NCBI GenBank assembly: GCA_031400505.1
Contig: JANNPZ010000002.1
Coordinates: forward strand, 1 to 48,775
Direction of reading: 5' to 3'
Source of the DNA: JAIYDJ01 sp031400505
Lineage (GTDB): Bacteria; Pseudomonadota; Alphaproteobacteria; Rhodobacterales; Rhodobacteraceae
Length of the DNA: 48,775 nucleotides
Position 1 is the stretch's first letter. Every line of letters starts with the position of its first letter. A program made the translations under genes and the position numbers. Shown one piece after another: positions 18,541 to 26,587 of the stretch. The notes beneath the pieces are model-generated. The model searched no databases, had not been told where the DNA came from, and saw only the letters and a list, made by a program, of their open reading frames with translations.

Positions 18541-19554
18541 CTAATCGGCTTCTCTTGCGCCGCTGATTGTCTTGACGCTGTCAATTCCCGACGGCGCGAG
18601 ATCCGTCAGGATGGTCATGAAATCAGCCCCGACCAACCGCCGCGCGCGAAGCAGCAAAAGCGGCAGCGGGCTTGAGGGTTCGTACTTGACGTAGAACTCG
18701 ATGATCCGGTCCAGTGTCATCCGGACGTCCGCAGCCGTCGTTATTGCACTTGGCACGGCAACGGATGCCGCGACAGGCATCGTCGCCTGCGCTGCCTCGT
18801 CTGCCATCACGATTTCGACCTCCGGTTCGCCAATCGCGTCTGCAATCAGCTTCGACGCCCGCTTGAGCAGTCGCACTACCGGATCAAGGTCCGGGCTGGC
18901 GCTGTCCGTGCGTGCGTCAAACACCGAAACAATTGCACCGACGTCTGCGATCAATTGGCGCAGCGCAGCCAGGCGGGTTTTCAGCAGATCGGGTTTCGTA
19001 TCCATGAACGCTGCCGACAGCTTTGCCTTGTCCGGCAGGTTCGACATCCCGGGCGGCGGCGGTATTTCGCCCTCGATCATGGCAACATCGCGCAGGTTCA
19101 TCCGGCCGAAGGTCATGCTTTCGGTCAGGGGGGCAAGACGCAGGCGGCGCAACATGTCGGCGCTGGCAATCCCCGAAACGGAGTTTATCCGCATCGTGGG
19201 GTCGTTATCGTCATCCGCGTCCAGCATCGGATGGCAGGTGTCCCAAAACTTCTCAAGGCAGGTCCGCATATAGGAAACCGGCCCGACCAACCCTTCAAAT
19301 CCGCCAAGACTGATCTGGGCCACCGCCAATACGGCAGCTACACGCAAATCGTGGCTCTGCTCCAACACGCCGAGCGCTTTTTGAACAACGTCTTTGAAAT
19401 TGGGATCTTCGCCGGGGATTATTTCTTTGCCCGCCTGACGCTCTTCCTTGGGCTGGGCCGCCAGAAATAAAGCAATATATTCCGGGTCATATTCCAAGTT
19501 TTCGCCGCTCGGCCCGGCGGTGCTGCGTTCAGTGCAGTAGCTGTCCAATAGCAT
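18541..19554 (-). CDS. tssA: T6SS cap protein TssA (ImpA N-terminal family)
   Basis: TssA proteins nucleate or cap the growing sheath and tube. The frame is open from 19617, but the family N-terminus begins at ATG 19554 (MLLDSYCTERS, then SGENLEYDPEY, the ImpA_N signature). This gives 337 residues. The Shine-Dalgarno sequence is weak. The C-terminal part holds EFYVKYEPSSPLPLLLLRARRL, the conserved helix seen in short TssA types. It is the first gene of the leftward T6SS operon. Confidence 0.9.
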   Translation of the reverse strand: MLLDSYCTERSTAGPSGENLEYDPEYIALFLAAQPKEERQAGKEIIPGEDPNFKDVVQKALGVLEQSHDLRVAAVLAVAQISLGGFEGLVGPVSYMRTCLEKFWDTCHPMLDADDDNDPTMRINSVSGIASADMLRRLRLAPLTESMTFGRMNLRDVAMIEGEIPPPPGMSNLPDKAKLSAAFMDTKPDLLKTRLAALRQLIADVGAIVSVFDARTDSASPDLDPVVRLLKRASKLIADAIGEPEVEIVMADEAAQATMPVAASVAVPSAITTAADVRMTLDRIIEFYVKYEPSSPLPLLLLRARRLVGADFMTILTDLAPSGIDSVKTISGAREAD

Positions 19555-19630
19555 GGTTACACCAGAAAAAGAAAAATCAATTCTTATCGTCAAAGGACGA
19601 CTGCGGCACCAAACCATTCACATTCCCGCG

Positions 19631-19658
19631 ACGTTAGCATAACCTGCACACAAATCAA
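19631..19658 (-). promoter_or_regulatory. Candidate promoter for the T6SS operon
   Basis: On the minus strand, TTGATT (19653-19658) and TAACGT (19631-19636) are separated by 16 bp, about 75 bp upstream of the tssA start. The match to a sigma-70 promoter is modest (only the -35 is good). The 211-bp gap 19555-19765 is the only divergent gap between the T6SS operon and the envelope operon, so it must hold promoters in both directions. Confidence 0.3.
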
Positions 19659-19765
19659 CGTCTTGAATCCCTTGCTTTGCACGCCCAGCGCAAGAAATGC
19701 AGGCTTGACCTGTGCGGTTTGTTGGCGTCACCTTTGAACATCGCAGCCAAGCAGAAGGGTTCGAG

Positions 19766-20206
19766 ATGAGGCATTTGCAAACCTTTGCTTTCGTGCTGTC
19801 TGCTGGCTTTCTGGCAGCAGTTGCAGGCGCCTCTGGCCCGTCTTTTGCCCAATCCGGCAAGCTGAACGTTGATCTGAACAAGTTCGAGGTGAATGAAGGT
19901 GGCGGATGCCGTGCGTTCTTTCTGTTTCGCAACCAGACCGGACTGACCTTTGAAGGGTTCGAGATGTCGTTGGCGATTCTGGACGGCGCGGGTGTGATCG
20001 ACCGGCTGCTGACCATCGACGCAGCTCCGATTCCAGTCGGGCGCACCACTCTGAAATTGTTTGAGATCCCGCAAATCAGTTGTGACGCGATCTCGGAAAT
20101 CCTGCTGCACGAGATATCGTCATGCCGGCCGCAGAACGCAGAAGAGATGGACTGCTTTCCGATCCTGGACCTGACCAGTCGGACCCCCGCCAGATTGGTG
20201 CAGTAA
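19766..20206 (+). CDS. Small exported cysteine-containing protein, first gene of ExbB/ExbD operon
   Basis: The 146-residue product starts with a clear Sec signal peptide (hydrophobic core about 6-22, cleavage near FAQ|SG at about 28-30). The mature part has four cysteines (in GGGC, ISCD, SSCR, MDCF contexts) that could form two disulfides, and no membrane helix. The start at 19766 was chosen because AGAAGG lies 8 bp upstream and the signal peptide begins there; an upstream in-frame ATG at 19712 would bury it. It ends 3 bp before exbB, so it is co-transcribed with the ExbB/ExbD genes. The family is not recognised. Confidence 0.8.
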   Translation: MRHLQTFAFVLSAGFLAAVAGASGPSFAQSGKLNVDLNKFEVNEGGGCRAFFLFRNQTGLTFEGFEMSLAILDGAGVIDRLLTIDAAPIPVGRTTLKLFEIPQISCDAISEILLHEISSCRPQNAEEMDCFPILDLTSRTPARLVQ

Positions 20207-20209
20207 ACC

Positions 20210-20827
20210 ATGGCCGACGTTGCAACCCTGATGGCCGCGGGCGGTCCTGTCATCTGGTTGCTTGCGATGATGTCGGTCGCGTCCATTGCGATCATCCTGA
20301 TCCGAACCCTGCGGCTTTCACGGGTTCTGTCGGGCGGTGGCGCGCGGGCGGCGGCGCTTGCTATGTGGACAAGCGGGGACCGGTTCGGCGCGATTGCAGC
20401 GCTGCCGGTCACAGCGCCGGCCGACCGGGTTCTGAAAGTCGCGATGGAGGCGGTGAATGCAGGCGCGCGGCGCGCCGCGATCGAGCCGGATCTGGAATGG
20501 CGCGGGAATGCCGAAGTGATAGAGATGTCGCGGCATATCCGCGTGCTGGAATTGATCGCGATGGTAGCGCCGTTGCTGGGGCTGCTTGGCACGGTCCTGG
20601 GGATGATCCAGTCTTTCCAGAGCCTTGCCGAGGCCGAGGGTGCCGCGAATGCGTCACTTCTGGCGGGTGGAATTTGGGAGGCATTGCTGACGACGGCGGC
20701 GGGTCTGATTGTGGCAATCCCGGCTGCAATCGGCGCAGGTCTGCTGGCTGACAGGGTGGATCGCGCAGGCCAGCTGATCGAGTCTGCGGTTGGCCAGTTC
20801 TTTGCGGCGGAAGAGTCTCGGCGCTGA
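20210..20827 (+). CDS. exbB: ExbB/TolQ/MotA-type proton-channel protein
   Basis: The 205-residue membrane protein has an N-terminal helix (about 8-32), a cytoplasmic segment, and a final helical pair. The pair carries the MotA/TolQ/ExbB hallmark IAMVAPLLGLLGTVLGMIQSF (about 115-136) and EALLTTAAGLIVAIPAAIG (about 160-178). ExbB-type pentamers form a proton-driven motor with ExbD dimers. It is slightly short compared with TolQ/ExbB (about 230-245). Gene order (ExbB, two ExbD, a TonB-like protein) supports a dedicated motor rather than the cell's tol-pal set. Confidence 0.9.
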   Translation: MADVATLMAAGGPVIWLLAMMSVASIAIILIRTLRLSRVLSGGGARAAALAMWTSGDRFGAIAALPVTAPADRVLKVAMEAVNAGARRAAIEPDLEWRGNAEVIEMSRHIRVLELIAMVAPLLGLLGTVLGMIQSFQSLAEAEGAANASLLAGGIWEALLTTAAGLIVAIPAAIGAGLLADRVDRAGQLIESAVGQFFAAEESRR

Positions 20828-20845
20828 CGCGGAAGGAGGGTTTGG

Positions 20846-21265
20846 ATGCGAGTCAGGCGGACACAGGCGCAACCTGCTCCGATCTCTTTGGTGTCGATGA
20901 TCGATGTGCTGATGATTCTGTTGATCTTCTTCATGATCACCTCGACCTACCTTGAACTCGGAATGATCCCGATGGCGGATGCCACGGACGAACCGGTGCC
21001 GCAAACGTCGGTCGCAGTGGTTGGCGGGACGACCCTGCTGATCCGGCTGGGGCCTGACGGGATGCCCCGTGTGCGGGGCAAGGTGCTGGACGCGAGCGGC
21101 TTGGCGGCCCTTTTGCGCGCGCATTTGGTGCAGCGCCCCGGATCGACGGTGACGGTGCTGCCATCGGGCAACGCCGATGCACAGGCCCTGGTCAGCGTGC
21201 TGGACGTGGCCACAACCGCAGGCGTGCAAAACCTGCGCATCTTGCGGTTGGAGGCCTTGCCATGA
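20846..21265 (+). CDS. exbD: ExbD/TolR-type motor protein, copy 1
   Basis: The 139-residue protein has a short cytoplasmic N-terminus, one transmembrane helix (about 13-33) and a periplasmic domain. An Asp lies near the start of the helix in the pattern SMIDVLMILLIFF; this is the proton-carrying residue of ExbD/TolR. It follows exbB by 18 bp with a GGAGG site. The stop overlaps the next exbD start by 4 bp (ATGA). The N-terminus (RVRRTQAQPAPISL) is basic, as expected for an inside-facing tail. Confidence 0.88.
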   Translation: MRVRRTQAQPAPISLVSMIDVLMILLIFFMITSTYLELGMIPMADATDEPVPQTSVAVVGGTTLLIRLGPDGMPRVRGKVLDASGLAALLRAHLVQRPGSTVTVLPSGNADAQALVSVLDVATTAGVQNLRILRLEALP

Positions 21266-21672
21266 ACCTGCGCCGCCGCCGCCGCCGCCGCCGCGCCCAG
21301 CCAGAAACCATCGTCGCCCTGATCGACGTTGTGTTTTTCCTGCTGGTTTTCTTCATGATCGTGGGACGGATGGATGCTACAGCCCCGTTCGAGGTTGCCC
21401 CACCCTATTCGCAAAACGCTGGGGCGATGCCGGGCGGTGGAGCCACGGTTTCGGTCAGTGCCGTCGGTGATTTGGCGCTGAACGGGCAGGTCATGGCGGC
21501 CTTGGCGGTAAAAGAAGAACTGACCAAGATGCTGCAAGCCCACCCTGATCTTTTGGTGCGGATCAACGCGCATCAGGACACCGAATTGCGGGTCATTCTG
21601 CCGCTGGTTGCAGAACTGGAAGCCAACGGCGCCAAGGACGTGGTGTTGGTCGTGGCGACGGCGGTGCCTTGA
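21262..21672 (+). CDS. exbD: ExbD/TolR-type motor protein, copy 2
   Basis: This 136-residue paralogue has a run of eight arginines immediately before its membrane helix (about 18-38). The helix contains ALIDVVFFLLVFFM with the conserved Asp. The periplasmic part (about 42-136) has an ExbD-like pattern (VSVSAVGDLALNGQ and LLVRINAHQDTELRVI). Paired, different ExbD genes are common in non-iron ExbB/ExbD motors. It is coupled to copy 1 by an ATGA overlap, and the next gene starts at the base after its stop. Confidence 0.88.
   Translation: MNLRRRRRRRRAQPETIVALIDVVFFLLVFFMIVGRMDATAPFEVAPPYSQNAGAMPGGGATVSVSAVGDLALNGQVMAALAVKEELTKMLQAHPDLLVRINAHQDTELRVILPLVAELEANGAKDVVLVVATAVP
21271..21294 (+). repeat. 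(CGC)8 trinucleotide run encoding eight arginines
   Basis: Eight perfect CGC units lie just after codon 3 of the second exbD. They encode octa-arginine before the transmembrane helix. Slippage here would stay in frame and only change the basic tail length. Confidence 0.85.
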
Positions 21673-23226
21673 ATGCGGCATGTTTGGCTTCTTGCGGTTC
21701 TGGTGTCGCTGGGACTGCACGGCGCACTTTTGGCCGGCGCCCTCGTCACTTGGGCGCAAAAGCCCGCGCCCGATCAAAGCCCGTCCGAGGCCAGGCTTGA
21801 CATCGCAGCGCAGCCCGTTGCGGCCAGCAAAGCCAAAGCCGCAGCGGCGGCAAGTGAAGCGACCGCCGCCGCGTCTGCAGATGGTCAAAGGGTCGACGGA
21901 TCTGCGATCCCGCAATCGGTGGCGCAGGCAGGTCGCCCAGCCTCTGCCGCCGCACCGGCGGTTCCTGTCGCAGCCGCTTTTTTGTCCGCTGCCGCACCGG
22001 CCGGTGGTCAAAGGGTCAACGGATCTGCGATCCCGCAATCCGTGGTTCAGGCGGGTCGCCCAACCTCTGCCGTCGCACCGGCGGTTCCTGTCGCGGCCGC
22101 GGTCCTGGCCGCCGCCGCACCCGTCTTGCCTTCCGCCCAACCAATTGCGCCAAACCCAGACAGCGTGGTCGCAGCATCAATCAGCGGGCAAGAGGCGAGT
22201 GACATTGCAATCCCGCAGTCTCCGGTGCCAGTCAGTCGCCCCGCAGCCGAGGCGGCACTGACGGTCACGGATGCTTCTGACATGCTGGCGGCAGTCCAAT
22301 CCAGCGGTCCTGTTGCCTTGCCGGCACCGCCAAATGCCTTGCCTGCGAATGCCGCCGCACCCGACACCGTGCTTGCACTAACCCTTGCCCCCCCCAGCGA
22401 ATTCCGCACGGCATCTCTCGCTTGGGTCGGCGATCAGGGCACGCTCGACCCGGTGTCGCTTGCCGCTATTCAGGCGTTCATGCAATCCGGTGATCTTGCG
22501 CTGTCTGATGCAAACTCCGGCCGTCTGCGCGATGGGATCGCCAACGCTCTGTCGGCTGTGCCTTGTGCCCGGCTTCAGACCAGTTTCGATCCGGAAACCG
22601 GCAGCATTGACCTGCGCGGTCACCTTCCGGACGACGGATTGCGGGCGCCGGTGCTGGCCGCATTGCAGGCGCAAGTGGGCAGCGCCCTTCCCGTCAGGGA
22701 CCGGGTCAGATTGCTGCGGCGGCCTTTGTGTCAGGTTTTGGGTGCTATCGCGCAAACCGGTCTGGCGCAATCAACCGAACAGGACACCAACCCCCGCATC
22801 GTCGGGCCGGACACTTTCGTGCGCGACTATGATCTGCGGGCCGGACAACAGGTGGTGTTCGACATGACCGCCCCCGACTATCCCGCCGTCATCTACGTCG
22901 ACTACTTTGATGCGGCCGGAAATGTCTTGCACATGCAGCCCAACGATCAGGTTCCGCAAACGCTTCATGCCCCCAAAAGTACCCTCGCAGTGGGCAAGGC
23001 GGCACCGGGTGTACCGGCACTGCAACTGATCGTGTCGCCGCCATACGGGCAAGAGATTGCGGTGGCCTTCGCGACAAGCGTTCCACTTTATGCGGGCGTT
23101 CGTCCGACTGTCGAAGCTGCGGAACCCTATCTGGCCTTTTTGTCGGGTGCGGTCGAAAAAACACGCGTGGCAACGCCGGATTTCAAAGGTGAATGGGTCT
23201 ACTTCTTTGTAACGACAGGCCCTTGA
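21673..23226 (+). CDS. TonB/TolA-like energy transducer with Ala/Pro repeat stalk and DUF4384-like C-terminus
   Basis: The 517-residue protein starts with a membrane anchor (about 4-27) containing S12-LGL-H16, the SxxxH spacing of the TonB/TolA helix that contacts ExbB/ExbD. Residues about 28-240 are a low-complexity Ala/Pro/Ser/Val stalk with a tandem 41-residue repeat. Residues about 245-365 form a small domain with two cysteines (VPCARLQTSF and RRPLCQVLG), weakly BON-like. The C-terminal part (about 385-517) contains GQQVVFDMTAPDYPAVIYVD, resembling DUF4384. There is no TonB C-terminal domain. It follows exbD without a gap, and its stop touches the stop of the convergent caspase gene. Role as a transducer is inference from the helix and the operon. 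Confidence 0.75.
   Translation: MRHVWLLAVLVSLGLHGALLAGALVTWAQKPAPDQSPSEARLDIAAQPVAASKAKAAAAASEATAAASADGQRVDGSAIPQSVAQAGRPASAAAPAVPVAAAFLSAAAPAGGQRVNGSAIPQSVVQAGRPTSAVAPAVPVAAAVLAAAAPVLPSAQPIAPNPDSVVAASISGQEASDIAIPQSPVPVSRPAAEAALTVTDASDMLAAVQSSGPVALPAPPNALPANAAAPDTVLALTLAPPSEFRTASLAWVGDQGTLDPVSLAAIQAFMQSGDLALSDANSGRLRDGIANALSAVPCARLQTSFDPETGSIDLRGHLPDDGLRAPVLAALQAQVGSALPVRDRVRLLRRPLCQVLGAIAQTGLAQSTEQDTNPRIVGPDTFVRDYDLRAGQQVVFDMTAPDYPAVIYVDYFDAAGNVLHMQPNDQVPQTLHAPKSTLAVGKAAPGVPALQLIVSPPYGQEIAVAFATSVPLYAGVRPTVEAAEPYLAFLSGAVEKTRVATPDFKGEWVYFFVTTGP
21883..22128 (+). repeat. Tandem 123-bp coding repeat in the stalk region
   Basis: Two adjacent units with a 123-bp period (GGTCA starts at 21883 and 22006) encode 41-residue repeats containing GQRVxGSAIPQSV and AxAPAVPVAAA. 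A third, degenerate unit follows near 22185 (SDIAIPQSPVPVSRPA). Nucleotide identity between units 1 and 2 is high, so copy number could vary between strains. Confidence 0.75.
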
Positions 23227-24804
23227 TCATCGGCAGCCACCTTTGGCCCATTCCACAAGAGACTGCTTGAAATGGGTGCCCAAAGGGTGAAGTTTCTCGA
23301 GCGAGCGTTGGGCAGACTCTGCCAGATAGGTTTTGCTTTGATCGCAAAGCGTATCTTTCGTCCAGTTGTGGCATGAAGCGCAAGTTTGCCCTTTCCACAG
23401 CGAGTCTGGAATGCCTTCAATCGGGGCAAAAAGCGGCGATCCCTCGATCAGAGCCGCGATTGACTTGCCCTGCACGCCCTCGCCTCCCGTGGTCAGGGGC
23501 GTGTCAAACGACGGTATTTCCGGTGCGGCGGGTGCATCGTCTTGGGTCGCCACGGCTTCGGTTGCCGGCGTGGGAACTGTCGCTACAGAAGCCTCCACGG
23601 AAGGGGCTACGGCGGCATTGGCGAGTATCGTCAATTCAAACTTTGCCAATTCGGCAAAGATGCCGCTTGGAAAGGCGGCAAGATATGCCTCATAGTCGCC
23701 GGCCAGTCCCGATCTACCCGCAATTTCGATCAACTCTTGCTCGCGCGGGTCGATCAGTTCTCTGTTGTCCGTGCTGGCATCGGGCGGCGGCGCGGTCGGT
23801 TCCGGTGCAGCCGCAGGTGCAGCCTCAGGAGCTGCCGCAAGCGCTGCCCCAAGGTCTTCCCCAAGGTCTGCCGCAGTGGGCCCCAACTCGGCGCTCATCG
23901 CGGATGCCAGGGCAAGCCGCGCCTCGTCTGCAAAGTCGCTGTCAGGATAGGCCCGCAGGAACAGCATGATCTGCACAGGATCATTCGTAGCCTGAACCGA
24001 AGTCCAGAGCTGTCGGGCTGCAACATCCTCGGCAGACGGCACTTCTGCCAGATGAAACATAAACTGTGTGGTCAACGAAGATGTGTCCCATGGTGTTTGT
24101 TTGCCAAACGTCTGGTTCAGCACCTTTACGCGCACCTGTTTGAACAATTGCTCGATTGGAACGCCCTTGATCGACATTTCTTCTGCCAAAGCTGCGGTGT
24201 ACGGACTGTTGCTGTCAAGTCCGTCCAATGCCACGGCCCCGGGCGCTGTCGAGTATGCAAGAAACGTACCCGTTGGCGCATTCATTTCGGCCAAACCGTT
24301 GTCGTTCATGTCAGGGATATCGACAAAGGGGTTGTTGCGGCAGGCATCCAGAATGACGATGTTCGTCTTGTTGCGGGCCGACGCCATCTGGCGCAGCACG
24401 GTGTCGGCGGGCACACCCACCAGTCCAAGGTCGGCGGCATCGGTCAATGCAGCATCCGTCGGCAGCAGAAAATTCGACCCAAACGACTGAACCCCATGCC
24501 CGGCATAGTAAAACAGCCCAGTCGTCTCTGGCCCCGCCGCACGCAGATCGCGCCCGAATTTTGCAATCGCCTGGTTCAATGTCGCCTGATCCGCATCGGT
24601 CAACAGCGTAACGCCGAACCCGGCCTCTTCGGTCAGTTTGGCCAACAAAACGGCGTCATTGACCGTATTGTCCAAAGTTGCCACGGAAGTGTAGGCACCG
24701 TTACCCACGATCAGCGCGATGCGTTGTTCTGCCATCGCAAATCCCGGCAGAAAACACAGAACTAAGGCCAGAACCGTTTTCAGGGCACCAGACGGTCTAG
24801 CCAT
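23227..24804 (-). CDS. Exported caspase-like (C14) protease with C-terminal CxxCH motif
   Basis: The 525-residue protein has a Sec signal peptide (about 1-25, cleavage near AMA|EQ). A caspase p20-like domain covers about 26-250, with the dyad His103 (in YYAGHGVQ) and Cys155 (in ILDACRNNPF). Next comes a TPR-like pair (about 265-300 and 355-395, LFLRAYPDSDFADEARLAL and YLAAFPSGIFAELAKF). An Ala/Pro-rich linker follows. The C-terminal domain (about 445-525) carries CASCH (475-479) plus Cys487 and Cys524. CxxCH is the covalent haem site of c-type cytochromes, but the four cysteines could equally form disulfides. The start overlaps the YceI-OmpA stop by 8 bp. Confidence 0.88.
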   Translation of the reverse strand: MARPSGALKTVLALVLCFLPGFAMAEQRIALIVGNGAYTSVATLDNTVNDAVLLAKLTEEAGFGVTLLTDADQATLNQAIAKFGRDLRAAGPETTGLFYYAGHGVQSFGSNFLLPTDAALTDAADLGLVGVPADTVLRQMASARNKTNIVILDACRNNPFVDIPDMNDNGLAEMNAPTGTFLAYSTAPGAVALDGLDSNSPYTAALAEEMSIKGVPIEQLFKQVRVKVLNQTFGKQTPWDTSSLTTQFMFHLAEVPSAEDVAARQLWTSVQATNDPVQIMLFLRAYPDSDFADEARLALASAMSAELGPTAADLGEDLGAALAAAPEAAPAAAPEPTAPPPDASTDNRELIDPREQELIEIAGRSGLAGDYEAYLAAFPSGIFAELAKFELTILANAAVAPSVEASVATVPTPATEAVATQDDAPAAPEIPSFDTPLTTGGEGVQGKSIAALIEGSPLFAPIEGIPDSLWKGQTCASCHNWTKDTLCDQSKTYLAESAQRSLEKLHPLGTHFKQSLVEWAKGGCR

Positions 24805-25882
24805 TCACCACCTTGAACTCGATCCTTCTGTTCTTCCACTTGTTCTTGGCAGTGTCATTCGGAAGAAGAGGTTGGGCTTCCCCTCGGCCGACCATGACAA
24901 ACCGGGCCCTGTCTATCCCCTTGGTTTCGAGATAGTTCGCCACCGAAACAGCACGGCGTTCCGACAGCCGCTGGTTGGCTTCATCAGGGCCGTCGCTGTC
25001 GGTGTGGCCCGAAACCTCGATAATCAGTCCGGGACAGCGCCGGATGATCTCTGAAAGGCTGTTCAGCAACGCCTCGCTCTTTTTGTCCATCGTAGCACTG
25101 CCTGACGGAAAGTAGACGCTCCCGGTACGAGACACGATTTCGAACCGGCCCTTGCAGGCCTCTGCATCGAGATCGCCTTCCGGCTCCAGCGCAACTTGCG
25201 TCGGGGTCTCGACGACCGTTACCGGAGCGGCATTGGTACTGTTGCGCGCGAACATGAAGTCAAAACTGACTGTCGCCGACGGGATGATCTTGACGTTGGC
25301 CGCCTCTTCCAGCTTTTCAACGCCGGGCATCAGATTGAAATCGTCAGCCGCAACGACAATCGGCGTCCCGGTCGAGATGGCCACCAGGTCTTCAGCCAGA
25401 TAAGTCACGACGACGTCAGCCTCAAAAGACTTACTTATTCCGTGCAGGTCCAACGTGTAAGGCAGCTTGATCGTCTTGCGACGCACCTCGGCCAGATCGG
25501 CAAAAACAGTCGGGTCCAGTGTTGCGGTTACACTTGCCTCGGGAAACTGGAAGGTTTCAAAGAACAAGAACCGCATCCGCACGTTCCGCAGGTCGATTTT
25601 CGTATCGACCGAGTCGAGCAAGATGTTGATCTTGGCGGTCCCGTCTTCGGCAATCTGACCGGAATAGGTTGCAAATTGACTGGTCTCGACAGTTACCTCG
25701 TTCTTGACCGACTGGAATCGCAACGAAGAAGCGCCCGGTTGCAACGCCCAACCGGGTGCGAACGGCGCATCTTGCGCGAACCCTGCATCAAACGGCCCTG
25801 TCAAAGCGGCAAGACTGAAAAGAGCCGCAAGAAGTAGTCGGGTCGCAAGGCGGTGCAACAGCATATCGGTCCCCATCATCAC
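24797..25882 (-). CDS. Exported YceI-domain / OmpA-domain fusion protein
   Basis: The 361-residue protein has an N-terminal signal peptide (about 7-36). A YceI-like lipocalin-type beta domain follows (about 45-210, including FFETFQFPEASVTATLDP and LDLHGISKSFEADV). The C-terminal OmpA domain (about 255-361) shows VYFPSGSATMDKKSEALL, SGHTDSDGPDEANQRLSERRA and the NRRIEF peptidoglycan-binding motif. YceI domains bind isoprenoids or lipids, and OmpA domains anchor to the cell wall. The fusion suggests a wall-tethered lipid or quinone binder (inference). It is the third gene of the leftward operon and is coupled to the caspase gene. Confidence 0.88.
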   Translation of the reverse strand: MMMGTDMLLHRLATRLLLAALFSLAALTGPFDAGFAQDAPFAPGWALQPGASSLRFQSVKNEVTVETSQFATYSGQIAEDGTAKINILLDSVDTKIDLRNVRMRFLFFETFQFPEASVTATLDPTVFADLAEVRRKTIKLPYTLDLHGISKSFEADVVVTYLAEDLVAISTGTPIVVAADDFNLMPGVEKLEEAANVKIIPSATVSFDFMFARNSTNAAPVTVVETPTQVALEPEGDLDAEACKGRFEIVSRTGSVYFPSGSATMDKKSEALLNSLSEIIRRCPGLIIEVSGHTDSDGPDEANQRLSERRAVSVANYLETKGIDRARFVMVGRGEAQPLLPNDTAKNKWKNRRIEFKVVNG

Positions 25883-25941
25883 CCGTGGACCATTACCTTA
25901 GACTGCGGCATCATGATGGCAATCCCTTTGAACCGTCCAGG

Positions 25942-26583
25942 TTACAGAGATCTCAACAAAACTTTGTTAGAGCCGACTGCTGCGGCGATCCGTTCGTAGT
26001 GCACTTTGCGGGCACTGGAGCTTTCGGCCGACCGCAAGAGAAGCGTCTCAGTCTCTTCGACGATCTGCTGGGCCTGTGCTGCCACTTCTGCCAGTTGCTC
26101 TGCCCGAACCGGGACCAGCGGGCGGGTCGTGCGGATACCGCCGTCGGTCGGCTCGCTTGCTATGGCGCGGGGCGTTGCAGGGTCGGCGTTTGCCACCGCC
26201 AGGGCATTCAACCGCGCCGCGCCCGCCAGCAGCGCATCGCGGGCTTCGGCGTATTCGCCCGCGGCCGGCATGGCCGCCGCCGCAGCCTCCATCCGTTCCG
26301 CAAGACAATCGATTGCATAAACATCCTGGTCCAGACTGGCACAAAAGGCCTGGCCGCTTTTAAGAATGCGAACCACCCTGTTTGTGTTCGCCCGCGACAA
26401 AGCCAGCGCCTCGGGTCCCAGGGCCTCGCTCTGTGCGACCGCCTCTGTGCTGGAAATCGCGGCCGTGGGAACAAAGACATTGGGGCTCGGTCCTGCCGCC
26501 TCGTCACCTGCCTGCACGCTGGCTGCGCAGGATATGGCAATTGCAACGCCCACCCTCAACAGATTTACAAACCGCATCTTCAT
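25942..26583 (-). CDS. Exported helical protein of unknown function
   Basis: The 213-residue protein has an N-terminal hydrophobic segment (about 4-24) ending SVQA|GDE, a likely Sec signal. A Cys at about residue 19 lies in AISCAAS, which is not a good lipobox. The mature part is Ala-rich and probably helical or coiled (EYAEARDALLAGAARLNALAVANA; QLAEVAAQAQQIVEETETLLLR), with a Cys pair near residues 81 and 93. It begins 4 bp after the preceding barrel gene and is in the same leftward operon. No family recognised. Confidence 0.75.
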   Translation of the reverse strand: MKMRFVNLLRVGVAIAISCAASVQAGDEAAGPSPNVFVPTAAISSTEAVAQSEALGPEALALSRANTNRVVRILKSGQAFCASLDQDVYAIDCLAERMEAAAAAMPAAGEYAEARDALLAGAARLNALAVANADPATPRAIASEPTDGGIRTTRPLVPVRAEQLAEVAAQAQQIVEETETLLLRSAESSSARKVHYERIAAAVGSNKVLLRSL

Positions 26584-26587
26584 CGCG

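Noticed and set aside
19618..20940. A 440-codon minus-strand open frame upstream of tssA
   Set aside because: Shadow of the exported-protein and exbB genes; Ser/Arg/Ile-rich with no family likeness.
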